Shown here: one piece after another, positions 28,455-37,981 of the stretch
Layout of the letters: each line of letters opens with the position of its first letter
Numbering within the stretch: position 1 is the first letter of the stretch
Assembly: GCA_963794385.1 (NCBI GenBank)
Contig: CAWCDT010000011.1
Coordinates: 1-64,000 of the forward strand
Reading direction: 5' to 3'
Source of the DNA: Gaiellasilicea sp963794385
Lineage (GTDB): Bacteria; Actinomycetota; Thermoleophilia; Gaiellales; Gaiellaceae
Length of the DNA stretch: 64,000 nt
Notes under the pieces: model-generated
What the model was told of the DNA's origin: nothing
Database searches by the model: none
The model's input: the letters and a program-made list of their open reading frames with translations, nothing else
Position numbers and translations under genes: made by a program

Positions 28455-29515
28455 AGCGCAGGTATCGCAACGTCCGCGCGGCGATGGCCGAGCACGAGCT
28501 CGACGCGCTGATCGTCTCGGGCAGCGAGTACAGCGGCTTCGAGGGGTCGGTGACGTACCTCTCGGGCTTCCAGATCGTGCACCGCTACGCGTACGTCGTC
28601 ATTCCGGCCGACGCGGAGCCGCAGATCGTCTTCCCGACCGAAGCCCGCTACGTCGGCGAGCACGGCACCGCGCAGCTCGAGCAGGTCTTCCACGACCGGC
28701 CGGGCGAGCACATCGCGCAGACAGCGCGCGACCGCGGCTGGCGACGGCTCGGTGTCTACGGGCTCGACTACATCATGGCCGTGCGCGACTACCGCGCCCT
28801 GGAGGGCCTCGACCTCGTGCCGTTCGACGCCGAGTTCGACCTCGCGCGCGCGGTCAAGAGCGACGCGGAGCTCGAGTCCGTGCGCGAGAGCGTCCGGATC
28901 AACGAGGACGGCTTCGAGGCGTTCCTCGCCGCGTACGCGCCGGGGCGTACGGCGGCCGAGGCGATGGCACCGGCCGAGCAGCTGTTCGTCGAGCGCGGCT
29001 GCGGCCGGCTGACGATGAACATGGTCCTGATCGGCCCGGAGTTCGGGATCGCGAAGCGCGAGACGGTGCTCGGCGACTTCGTCCTCCCGTCACTCGAGGT
29101 CGCCGGGCCGGGGATGCACTGGGTCGAGGTCTCGCGCGCGATCGGCGCCGTGCCGCCGGAGGTGGAGCCGATGGTCGAGGCGTACCGCGAGTACCACGAC
29201 GCTGCGCGGACGGCGATGCGCGACGGCGCGACCGCCCACGACGTCCACCGCGCCGTCTCGAACGGGTTCACAGAGCGCGGCTACCACCTCGGCCACGTCA
29301 CCGGCCACTCGATCGGGATGACGATGATCGAGCATCCGCGCGTCGGCGAGGGGATGGAGACGGTGCTGCGCTCCGGGATGGTGCTCTCGATGCATCCGCA
29401 CGCGATCGCTGCGGACGGGAAGGCGTGCCTCTACATGCAGGACACGTGGCTCGTCGGCGACGAGGGCGGCGAGCCGCTCTCGCGCCTGCCGATGCAGGTA
29501 TTCGAGCCGAGCTGA
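28439..29515 (+). CDS. M24-fold hydrolase lacking metal ligands (creatinase-like)
   Basis: Intact 358-residue pita-bread-fold protein. The ATG at 28439 has AAAGGAG 10 bases upstream, inside the end of the reductase gene. The N-domain reads NVRAAMAEHELDALIVSGSE, SVTYLSGFQIVHRYAYVVIP. In the C-domain the dimetal positions are lost: the DxG...D pair is replaced by SLEVAGPGMHWVEVSRAIG, the His block GHSIGMTMIEHPRVGEG remains, and the two Glu become His and Gln (SMHPHAIAADGKACLYMQDT). Creatinase is the known non-metal member of this fold and hydrolyses a C-N bond using a His base, so a similar metal-free amidinohydrolase or amidase role is possible. Last gene of the block; its stop abuts that of the convergent RTX gene. 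Confidence 0.8.
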   Translation: MDAELERRYRNVRAAMAEHELDALIVSGSEYSGFEGSVTYLSGFQIVHRYAYVVIPADAEPQIVFPTEARYVGEHGTAQLEQVFHDRPGEHIAQTARDRGWRRLGVYGLDYIMAVRDYRALEGLDLVPFDAEFDLARAVKSDAELESVRESVRINEDGFEAFLAAYAPGRTAAEAMAPAEQLFVERGCGRLTMNMVLIGPEFGIAKRETVLGDFVLPSLEVAGPGMHWVEVSRAIGAVPPEVEPMVEAYREYHDAARTAMRDGATAHDVHRAVSNGFTERGYHLGHVTGHSIGMTMIEHPRVGEGMETVLRSGMVLSMHPHAIAADGKACLYMQDTWLVGDEGGEPLSRLPMQVFEPS

Positions 29516-31331
29516 CTAGCGCCGCGCGACCCGCTCGCAGCCGCGCGCCACGAGATCCGAACGGTCGGCGACGACGCGGTCCCGGCCGGGACCGCACCTC
29601 ACCGTGTCTCGGGTCCGGTCGCGAGCGCGGATCACGTCGTTGCCGCGCCCGGCGTCGAGCACGTCGCGGCCGGGCCCTCCGTCGAGCGTGTCGGCCCCTC
29701 GCCCACCCAGCAGCGTGTCCACGCCGCCGAGCCCGAGCAGGCGGTCGTTTCCTCCGAGGCCCGTCAGGCGGTCGGGGTACGGCGTGCCCCGCAGGACGTC
29801 CGCCCGCGCGGTTCCGGTGAGCTTGACGCCCTTCTTCGGCGGCGGTCCTTCGTCTGTGTCCGGCCCGACGGTGACCCGCGCAGTCGCCGTGTTGTTCGAC
29901 GGCACGGGATCCGACGGCTGGACGGTTGCGCCGGCGGTGTTCACGACTTCCCCGGCTGCCGTCAGGCGGACGACGACTTCGACGGTGCCGACGATGGCGC
30001 CCGACAGGAAGTCGAGATCGCACGTGATCGTCGCCGAGCCCGAGCAGCCGGGCCCTCTGTTGGCTCGAGCCGAGACGAGCTGGACGTTCGCGGGCAGCGT
30101 GTCGGTCACGACCACCTTGGAGGCGGACTCCGAGTTCTTGATGCGGGCGTCGATGCGGAACATGACCGTCTCGCCGACCACGGCGGTCGCACGATCGGCG
30201 ACCTTCGTGACCTCGACGTCAGGCGAGCCGCCGCCCCCGCCCCGCCACCGCCGCCACCACCGCCGCCCCCGCCGCCGGAGGTCGGCTTCTTCTTGAAGAT
30301 CGCCTGGACCTTCGGGTACTTCCCGACGGTGAACGTGCAGGGCGACTGGCTGCCACAGGGAGGACCCGACCATCGGTCGAAGTCCGAGTCCGCATCCGCA
30401 GTGGCCGTCAGCCGGACGCGTGTCTGGTACTGAACGCCCTTCTCGTCGCAATCCGTCCCACACGCGATGCTCCAATCCGGATCCTCCGGCCCCGCGGAGT
30501 GTCCGTTGCCTCGCACGGTTCCCTGCCCGTCTCCGGCGCGACCGACGATGAGCGTCGACGTGAAGTTGAACGGCGGTGTCAGGATCGGGGCTCGGGCCAT
30601 CGAAGCCCAGGATCACGAAGTTCCTGACGTTGGCCATCTCGACGACGCACCGGCCATTCGCCAGGTCGCTGTCGTACGGGTCGCAGCCGAACCCCCAGTC
30701 GGCAGGCGGGGGATCGGCTGGGCTCTGACGGTCTGACGCGTTGCGTTGGCGAACAGCCCCATGCACTTGCCGGTGTTGGGCGGACACGTCCACGTCGGCG
30801 CCGATGCGCCGTCCACGGACACCGTGCCGACACCGGACATGATCACCTCGAGCCAGACCGGGGAGAACTGCGCGACGATCCATTCCTCGTCGCCGGCCGT
30901 CGTGATCTTGCACGACGTGTCGGTGCCGCATTCCGGCCGGCTCCAACCGTCGAACTGCGACTTGATCGACGGATCGAGTCCGGGTCGCCCGGCTCAGGGG
31001 GCGTGATCGGAGCCGGCGTCGCGGTGAATGTGAGCTCGGTTCCGATCGGCACAGAGAGGGCCGCCGCCTGTCCGCCCGGCCCGACAGGGCATCCCTCCCC
31101 GGCGAACTGCGCGTTCGTGCACGTGTACTGAACACCGTCGAACGTCACGGTGATGGTGCCGTAGCCGCTCAAGGCGAAACGAATGTCACTCTTGCCCGGC
31201 TCGGCGGCCCTCAGTGGCGCGCTGCCCGCAACGAGGAACGACCCGACTACGACACTCACGGCGAGCAACAGCGGACGCCGCGCGATCGCCGCCCGCAGAG
31301 AAGCCACACTTCGCCGCGTGGAGCCTTTCAT
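29516..31331 (-). CDS. Secreted DUF11/RTX repeat protein, frameshifted
   Basis: Extracellular protein of about 600 residues. The ATG at 31331 has AGGGA 5 bases upstream. It starts MKGSTRRSVASLRAAIARRP with a signal segment LLLAVSVVVGSFLVAGSAPL. Beta-rich, Cys-containing repeats follow: GYGTITVTFDGVQYTCTN, GVGTVSVDGASAPTWTC and QGTVRGNGHSAG with CGTDC. A poly-Gly linker encoded near 30230-30285 precedes a DUF11-type domain (VVGETVMFRIDARIKNSESA, VVVTDTLPANVQLVSA, PVPSNNTATARVTV). Hemolysin-type calcium-binding nonapeptides follow (GGNDRLLGLGGVDTLLGGRG, GRDVLDAGRGNDVIRARD). Indels occur near 30985, 30690, 30595 and 30240. Probably calcium-stabilised and cell-surface; no catalytic domain is visible. 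Confidence 0.75.
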
Positions 31332-31416
31332 CCCGTCCCTCACAGTTCGCCTGCTCGCACCGATGATCGTCCATCACGCAGGCGATTGCAACAGCTGGAA
31401 CAATCCGGCCTCGGTG

Positions 31417-34400
31417 CTAGCCGGCGCCGCGAACGCGCCGGCTGCGCGCCAGGCGCACGAGATCGTCGAGAGGGACGCAGGTCTCGCAGCGGAAGAGCCG
31501 GGCGCGCCCGTCTGCGGCGAGCGTCAGGACGAGGCGCTCGTCGAGGTCGAACGACGCGCCGCGGACCTCGGCCGGATGTCGGAACTGGGCGATGTCCTGT
31601 CCCGTCATCGCATCCCAGACGCGCGCCGTGCCGTCCAGACTGGCCGTCGCGACCCAACGACCGGAAGCGCTGAAGGTCGCGTCGGCGAGCTCGGTTCCGT
31701 GGCCGCGGAATGACACGAGCTCGCGTCCGGTACGCGCGTCCCAGATCTTCGCCGTCTTGTCGGCGCTTGCCGTGAGGACGCTGCCGTCCGTCTGCGCTGA
31801 ACGATGCAGTGACGACCGCACCCTTGTGCCGGAGCCGTTGCTGCTCGCGCCCGCTGTCGACGTTCCAGACCCGCGCCGTCCCGTCGTCTCCGGCGGTGAC
31901 GAGCAGCGAGCCGTCGGGGCTGAGCCCGACCAACGCCATCGGCCCGGAGGCCGAGAAGGACGAGACCGGCCGGTTCGTTGCTGCATCCAGCACAGCGACG
32001 TCACCGTCCTGCGTCCAGATCGCCAGGCGTGCTCCGTCGGCGCTGAACACCGCCCCGTGCGCGATCCAGTCGACTCCCCAGCCGGCGATCGGCCCGGGGC
32101 GGCGCGTCTGGTCCCAAATCGTCACCCGGCTCCCCGGGTCGGCGGCCTCGTCGTTCACGCTCACCGCCGCGATCCGGGTCCCGTCGGGGCTCGGCAGCGC
32201 TGTGACCAGCTCTCCCGTCTGCTTTCGCGTGAGTCGAAGCCCTCCCGTGGCGGCGTCCCAGACCCGCACGTCGCCGTCGGCGTCGGCAGTGATCACCTTG
32301 CGGCCCTGGCCGTCGAACGCAGCGCTGACGACCCGGACGCCGCGGTTACGGAGCGTCGAGACGACCGCGCCGGTGCGCGTGTTCCGGATTTGCGGATCTC
32401 CGTCCGGCGAGATCGTCACGAGTCGACGGCCGTCAGGACTCAGCACCGCGCTCGCGACCACGCGATTCCCGCGGCCGATCGTGGTGGCCGGATCGCCGAC
32501 CGTTGCGTCCCAGACGCGCGCCGTCCCGTCGAAGCTCGACGTGACGATGCGTCTTCCGTCGCGGCTGTACTCCGCGCTGCCCACGTAGTCGTCGTGTCCG
32601 CGCAGGGCCGAGAGCGCGTCACCGTTGCGTGCGTTCCAGGTGCGTGCCGTCTGATCGGCGCTCGCCGTCACGACGCGCGTGCCGTCGGGGCTGAAGGCGG
32701 CAGTCCGGACGGCGTCGTCGTGGGTGAGCGGAATCGTGAGCTCTCTGCCGGTCCGCGCGTCCCACACTCGTGCGGTTCCGTCGAGACTGGCGGTTACGAC
32801 GCGCGCCCCGTCGGGGCTGAGCTCGGCGCTGGTGACCTCGCGCTTGTGGCCGCGAAGGACGACCGGCATTCGTCCCGGAGTCGAGAGGCGCCACACGCGA
32901 GCGACGCCGTCGGTGTCCCCGGTCACGAGTGACGAGCCGTCCGGGCTGAAGCGCACGGTGGTAATCGTCGTCGCGCCGTGGGGGAGTCGGGTGAGCTCCT
33001 CGCCGGTCGACGTGCTCCACACGACTGCGCGCCCGTCGGTGCCGGCCGTCGCGACCCGCGCGCCGTCGGGGCTGAAGCTCGCACGAGCGACGATGGCTCC
33101 TGGCGTGTGGCGCATCGTCGCGAGAGGCCGTCCGGTGGCTGCGTCCCAGAGGCGCGCGCTGCCGTCCGTCCCCGCGGTCACGACGAGGCGACCGTTTGGG
33201 CTGAAGCTCGCGTCCAGCACGTGCGCCTGCTTGTCGTGCCGCAGGACGAGGAGCTCCATCCCGGTCCGCGAGTCCCAGACGCGGGCCGATCCGTCGTCAC
33301 CCGCGGTGGCCACGCGGCGGCCGTCCGGACTGAAGACCGCGTTCTTCGAGCTGTCGACCGGGCCGGCCGAGAACGGAGACGGTGGTCCCGGTGCGCGCGT
33401 TCCAGACGCGCGCCGTGCCGTCCCAGCTCGCGGTCACGACCCGGCGGCCGTCGGGGCTGAACATGGCCGAGACGACCTCTGCCGTGTGACCACGGAGGAC
33501 GGCGCGGACGCTGGAGGCCCGGATCGCGTCCCGAAGCGCCGCTTCGGCCTCTCGGCGATCCGCCGGCGTCGCCGAGTCGTCCCGGGCGAGCACGTCGACG
33601 GCCTGGCCGGCGAGGCGAAGGCTCCGGTGCGGATCGGTGGCCAGCGCGGCGATCGCACTCGAAGCTCGCTCGCGCGACAGCGCGACGTTCGCCCTGTGGT
33701 TCGCGTCGTTTCGAGCCCGCAGGAAGACCGCCGCGAGCACGATCGCGGCCACGAGGAGCCCGACCAGACCGGCGATCGCGCCGAGCCGGAGGCGTTGGCG
33801 CCGCGTCAGCCTGGCGCCGCTGGCGGCGACGAGCTCCGACAACCCCGGTGGGACACCGAGCTCCTGAGCATCCGAGCTCGCCACCCACCGTCGCGCCTCC
33901 CGGAGCTGGACATCGTCGAGGAAGGCGGCCGCTCGACCGTGCTCCTCCCACGTCTGGACGCGCGCCTCCAGGCGCCGCCGGGCGAGCTCGGCCTCACGGC
34001 GCGCGGCCACCCAGCCGCGCATGGTGGGCCAGGCGCCGATCAGCGCCTCGTGCGCGAGGTCGACCCGAACGCCGGCATCGTCGGTTCGCGCGGACGCCCG
34101 GCGTGGTTCGCGGCCGAGCCCGTCAGCGTCACGACTCGGAAGCGGGCGAGGTGGTCGAGGACCCCCGCGAGCGCCCGGTCGTCGTCGCCCTCGCTGCGAA
34201 GGTCCTCGAACCGGAGTTGCCGACGCGTGTCCGGACGGCCCTCGCCGAACTGGACGAGTCTGAGGAGCACGCGCTTCGCGATCGACTGCTGCGCCGCGGC
34301 GAGCGCGTCGAGTGCGGCGTTCGCCGTGTCCGAGACCGCAGCGGACAGCCCGCTGCGTCCGTCGCCCCCCAGACGCTCGTATGCAGCTAGGGAGATTCGG

Positions 34401-35584
34401 CGAAGCCGCATCGTTCCCCAGAGCCGCACGAGGGTCTCCTGGAGGAGCGGGAGCGCTCCCGGCTCCGTGCCGGCATCGGCGAGGAGCCGCTCGAGCAGAT
34501 CGGGCTCGATCGTGACGTGGCATGCCAACGCTGGCTGGGCGATCGCCGTTTCCAGTGCATCGCCGACGAGCGGGGGCACGTCGACCTTGCTTCGTTCGAC
34601 GAGCGGCCAGAGCGGGCTCTCCATCAGCTCGCCGTAGAAGTCGGCCCGGATCGCGAGCACGATCGTCGTGTGCTCGAGTGCGTGGATGGCCTCGAGGGCT
34701 GCGATGAACTGGGTCTGCTCCTCGATACGGGCCTGCGCAAAGAGCTCCTCGAGCTGATCGACCACGAGGAGCAGCCGCGTCCCCGCGCGGGCCCCGAGCG
34801 CGTGCGTGACGGCATGTCGCGCCGCAGCTGTCACGTCGTCGTCGAACGACGTGCCGAACGCGTCGGTCAGTGCCCGCACGGGCGACGCGCCGGGCCGCAG
34901 TGCGGTCACGACCCACCGGTCTCGCTGCGTCGCGTCGAGGTCGGCGAGAACGCCAGCCTCGAGCAGCGATGACTTGCCGCAGCCGGAGGGCCCTACCAGG
35001 CACAGGACGCGTGCCGCGCCGAGGAGCTCCTCGATCAGGCTGATCTCCGCGTCTCGACCGAAGAACCGGTCGGCCTCGGTGCGACGGAACTGCACCATGC
35101 CCGGGTACGGACATGGTGGAATCGTGTCGACGACCTCCTCGAGACGGCGCACGAGCCGCACGACGTCGCCGTCCCATCGTTCGTCGTCGACTTCGATCGC
35201 ATGGCGTTCAGCGAGCGCGTCGAGTAACGCCGGGAGCTGCCCGGCCCTCGGCATCCGGGCGTCGTCGAGGAGCACTGGGATCACGACGCGCTCGAGGCGA
35301 AGCGCGGTGGCGATCTCGATCCGTACCCAGTCGCCGGGGTCGTCGAGCCGCCGTCGGCCGGCGGCGTCGGTCACGGTCAGCCAGTCACGTCCGATCAAGG
35401 CGAGCACGGCGTCGCTCGAGGCGATCGTCGCGTCGAGCACCTCGGGGAACGGCTCGCCCGGTCTGAGCGAGTCGACGTCCATGAACACGTACTCGTCGCC
35501 GAACGCCGCGCCGAGACGCTGTCGGAGGCGGGCCGCGTGGTGACGTGTGTCGCTACGCCGGTAGCTGATGAAGATGCCGGCCAT
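31417..35584 (-). CDS. TIR-STAND NTPase-WD40 repeat protein, frameshifted
   Basis: Large signalling protein (about 1,390 residues) built like NLR-type immune receptors. TIR domain, residues 1-112: IFISYRRSDTRHHAARLRQR, VFMDVDSLRPGEPFPEVLD, with GDWVRIE placing Glu90 where TIR NADases have the catalytic Glu. nSTAND-type NTPase: YPGMVQFRRTEADRFFGRDA, Walker A GPSGCGKSS (~198-206), Walker B LLLVVDQLEE (~271-280). Then a helical part, one membrane-like segment (GLVGLLVAAIVLAAVFLRA) and about 16 WD40 blades such as VVTASLDGTARVWDARTG, enough for two propellers. The ATG at 35584 is chosen for the TIR start; a GTG 21 bases earlier is possible. Frame breaks near 34100, 33360 and 31795. Probably an anti-phage or abortive-infection sensor, though regulatory TIR-WD proteins also exist. 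Confidence 0.85.
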
Positions 35585-35713
35585 CCACCCACGCTTTCTC
35601 GTCACGCATCACGCGGCCGCCCGCAGAGCACTGCCACGGCGCTCCGGTCACCCGAACGTACGATCGTGCAAGCGCAGGACATGCCCACCCTCTCTGAGGC
35701 GCGGTCTCCCGAC

Positions 35714-35741
35714 GGCGAGCGTCGTTTCTGGCACGCTCGCC
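35714..35741. repeat. 8-bp inverted repeat in the 35585-35794 intergenic region
   Basis: GGCGAGCG (35714-35721) pairs with CGCTCGCC (35734-35741) over a 12-base loop. It lies about 55 bases past the stop of the leftward zinc-ribbon gene and 130 bases before the TIR gene start, so it could end one transcript or sit in the leader of the next. I see no clear promoter for the TIR gene in this 210-base gap. Confidence 0.35.
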
Positions 35742-35794
35742 AAGCGGAAGTCTAGATCGCTCGACGGCCGGCGTCGGCCCCGATCGAGGCGGAC

Positions 35795-35953
35795 TCAGCG
35801 GTCGCAGGTGCAGACGGCCCCGCCGAGCTCGCGCCGCTCGTAGGCGAGCCCGCAGCGGGCGCACTCGGCCGGAATCACTCGCGCCTTCGTGAGCAGGGCC
35901 TTGAGGAGCGTGGCCCAAAGGACGGCGTATCCGGCGAGGAGTTGCGCGGTCAT
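35795..35953 (-). CDS. Tiny membrane protein with zinc-ribbon tail
   Basis: A 52-residue protein starting MTAQLLAGYAVLWATLLKAL, one transmembrane helix. A short soluble tail follows with two Cys pairs, ECARCGLAYERRELGGAVCT ending CDR (CxxC ... CxC), consistent with a zinc knuckle. The ATG at 35953 is chosen because upstream codons have shadow-like composition. It is divergent from adenine deaminase, 34 bases between starts. No family recognised; it may be the downstream partner of nothing in particular, or an accessory to the TIR protein (speculative). Confidence 0.5.
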   Translation of the reverse strand: MTAQLLAGYAVLWATLLKALLTKARVIPAECARCGLAYERRELGGAVCTCDR

Positions 35954-35987
35954 ACTTGCCCCATCGACGCGCCTGCCGAGAGAGCTG

Positions 35988-37709
35988 ATGCCGCAGACGG
36001 GTGATCTCGCCCGCCGCCTCGCCGTCGCCCGCGGCGACGAGCCAGCCGATCTCGTCGTTCGTGGCGGTCGCGTCCTCTCGGTCTTCACACGCGAGTGGCT
36101 CGACGCCGACGTCGCGATCTGCGACGGCACGATCGCCGGCCTCGGCCGGTACGAGGGTGCCGAGACGGTCGACGCCGACGGCGCCTACGTCGTCCCGGGG
36201 CTCATCGACGCGCACATGCACCTCGAGACCTCGAAGCTGCTGCCGTCGGAGTTCGCGCGGCTCGTGCTGCCGCTCGGCACCACCGCCGTCGTCGCCGATC
36301 CGCACGAGATCGCCAACGTCCTCGGCACCGACGGCGTCCACTGGCTCGTCGACGTCTGCGACGACCTGCCGCTCGACGTCTTCTTCACCGCCTCCTCGTG
36401 CGTGCCCGCGTCGCAGTTCGAGTCGCCACGCCGGCCCTTCACGCCCGGCGACCTCGAGAGCCTGTTGCGGCGGAAGCGAGTGATCGGCCTCGCGGAGATG
36501 ATGAACTTCCCGGGCGTGATCGCCGGCGCCGAGAGCGAGCTCGCGAAGCTCGCGGTCGCCGGAGCGCACCATGTTGACGGTCATGCGCCCGGCGTCCTCG
36601 GCCCGGGACTGCAGGCCTACGCCGCGGCGGGGATTCGCTCCGACCACGAGGCGTTCACGGCCGAGGAGGGCCGCGAGCGTCTGCGGGCGGGCATGTGGCT
36701 GTTGATCCGCGAAGCGTCGGCGGCGCGAAACCTGAAGGCCCTCGCGCCCCTCGTGGTCGAGCTCGGGCCGGGCCGGATGGCATTCTGCACCGACGACCGG
36801 GAGCCGGAGCACATCGCCGAGGACGGTCACGTCAATGCGATCGTCCGTGATGCGGTCTCCTACGGCGTCGCGCCAGAGGACGCGCTCGTGCTCGCCTCGC
36901 ATCACCCGGCGCTCTGGCACGGGCTCGACCACCTCGGCGCGATCGCGCCCGGCTACCAGGCCGATCTGCTGCTGCTGCCCGACCTCGAGCGCTTCGTGCC
37001 CGAGATCGTGCTCAAGCGGGGCCGGGCGGTCGACGAGATCGCTCCCACCCCGGTGCCGGAGTGGGTGACGCAGAGCGTGCGCATCCGCCCGGTGGCGGCC
37101 GACGACTTCCGCGTGGCCTGGGAGGGTGGCCGGGCGCGCGTGATCGGCCTCGTTCCCGGCCAGATCGTCAGCGACGCGCTCGTCGAGGAGCTGGGCGCGG
37201 ACGACGGCGCGGCGCTCGCGGATCCGGAGCGCGATCTCGCCAAGATCGCCGTGATCGAGCGGCACCTGGGTACCGGCCGGATCGGCCTCGGCTTCGTTCG
37301 CGGCTTCGGCCTTCAGCGTGGCGCCTTCGCCTCGACCTTCTCGCACGACGCCCACAATCTCGTCGTCGTCGGCACGACCGACGCCGACATGGCCCGTGCC
37401 GTCGAGCGCCTGGTCGAGCTCGGCGGGGGCATCGTGGTCGTCGACGAGGGCGAGATCGCCGCCGAGCTGGCGCTCCCCGTCGCCGGCCTCCTCTCCGACG
37501 GGCCGCTCGACGACGTGATCGCGGCGAGCGAGGCGACGGTCGCGGCCGTGCACGCGCTCGGCTCGGAGGTCGCGTCGCCGTTCCAGTCGCTCGCGTTCCT
37601 CGCGCTCTCGGTGATCCCCAGCCTGAAAATCACCGACCACGGCCTCGTCGACGTCGACCGCTTCGAGCTCGTACCGCTGGCGGCGGACGTGCCGGTGACG
37701 GCATCGTGA
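35988..37709 (+). CDS. ade: Adenine deaminase
   Basis: Converts adenine to hypoxanthine and ammonia (purine salvage). 573 residues, intact. Amidohydrolase-type start: DLVVRGGRVLSVFTREWLDA, then the metal-site VPGLIDAHMHLETSKLLPSE. LPLGTTAVVADPHEIANVLG, FTASSCVPASQFESP and GLAEMMNFPGVIAGAE follow, then GHAPGVLGPGLQAYAAAGIR SDHE and FCTDDREPEHIAEDGHVNAI. The C-terminal Ade domain is GFVRGFGLQRGAFASTFSHD (His-Asp) and LPVAGLLSDGPLDDVIAASE. The ATG at 35988 is preferred because MPQTGDLARRLAVARGDEPA leads straight into the family homology. Upstream purine oxidation genes are not adjacent, but the molybdenum hydroxylase cluster lies 7 kb away. Confidence 0.93.
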   Translation: MPQTGDLARRLAVARGDEPADLVVRGGRVLSVFTREWLDADVAICDGTIAGLGRYEGAETVDADGAYVVPGLIDAHMHLETSKLLPSEFARLVLPLGTTAVVADPHEIANVLGTDGVHWLVDVCDDLPLDVFFTASSCVPASQFESPRRPFTPGDLESLLRRKRVIGLAEMMNFPGVIAGAESELAKLAVAGAHHVDGHAPGVLGPGLQAYAAAGIRSDHEAFTAEEGRERLRAGMWLLIREASAARNLKALAPLVVELGPGRMAFCTDDREPEHIAEDGHVNAIVRDAVSYGVAPEDALVLASHHPALWHGLDHLGAIAPGYQADLLLLPDLERFVPEIVLKRGRAVDEIAPTPVPEWVTQSVRIRPVAADDFRVAWEGGRARVIGLVPGQIVSDALVEELGADDGAALADPERDLAKIAVIERHLGTGRIGLGFVRGFGLQRGAFASTFSHDAHNLVVVGTTDADMARAVERLVELGGGIVVVDEGEIAAELALPVAGLLSDGPLDDVIAASEATVAAVHALGSEVASPFQSLAFLALSVIPSLKITDHGLVDVDRFELVPLAADVPVTAS

Positions 37710-37734
37710 GCGGATAGCTCCGCTTTCGCGGGGG

Positions 37735-37740
37735 TACACT
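37735..37740 (+). promoter_or_regulatory. -10 element, small membrane protein gene
   Basis: TACACT ends 6 bases before the GTG at 37747, consistent with a leaderless mRNA. No clear -35. Confidence 0.4.
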
Positions 37741-37746
37741 TGCGGT

Positions 37747-37971
37747 GTGAGCTGGCCCTGGATCGTGCTGCTCGCCCTTGCGCTCGTCCTCGTCGTGGCG
37801 GCGGAGTGGCAGCGCGTGGGCGGCATGCTCGGTGCCGACGCCCGCCGGGCCCGGGAGCGGAGGAAGCGCAAGGCGAATCTCAAGCTGATCCGCTCCGAGG
37901 AGGAGGAGTTCGCGGAGAGCGTCCAGCGCGACCTGGATCAGCTGCCGACCTTCGAGAAGGACAGGCGCTAG
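37747..37971 (+). CDS. Small single-pass membrane protein with basic coiled tail
   Basis: 74 residues starting at GTG: one N-terminal helix (WPWIVLLALALVLVVAAEW) followed by a charged helical tail (RRARERRKRKANLKLIRSEE, EEFAESVQRDLDQLPTFEKD). Not recognised. The stop is 10 bases before the stop of the convergent subtilase. The topology predicts a cytoplasmic basic/acidic coil. It could be a small membrane adaptor; I cannot assign a role. Confidence 0.6.
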   Translation: MSWPWIVLLALALVLVVAAEWQRVGGMLGADARRARERRKRKANLKLIRSEEEEFAESVQRDLDQLPTFEKDRR

Positions 37972-37981
37972 AAGCCAGGCG

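Noticed and set aside
30225..30290. GCC/CCG-rich tract as a possible simple-sequence contingency locus
   Set aside because: It encodes a poly-Gly linker inside the DUF11/RTX gene. Phase variation is possible but the region already holds other indels, so there is no basis to claim it.
35553..37883. Open frame of 776 codons on the minus strand opposite adenine deaminase
   Set aside because: No recognisable motif, while the plus-strand adenine deaminase is complete and conserved.
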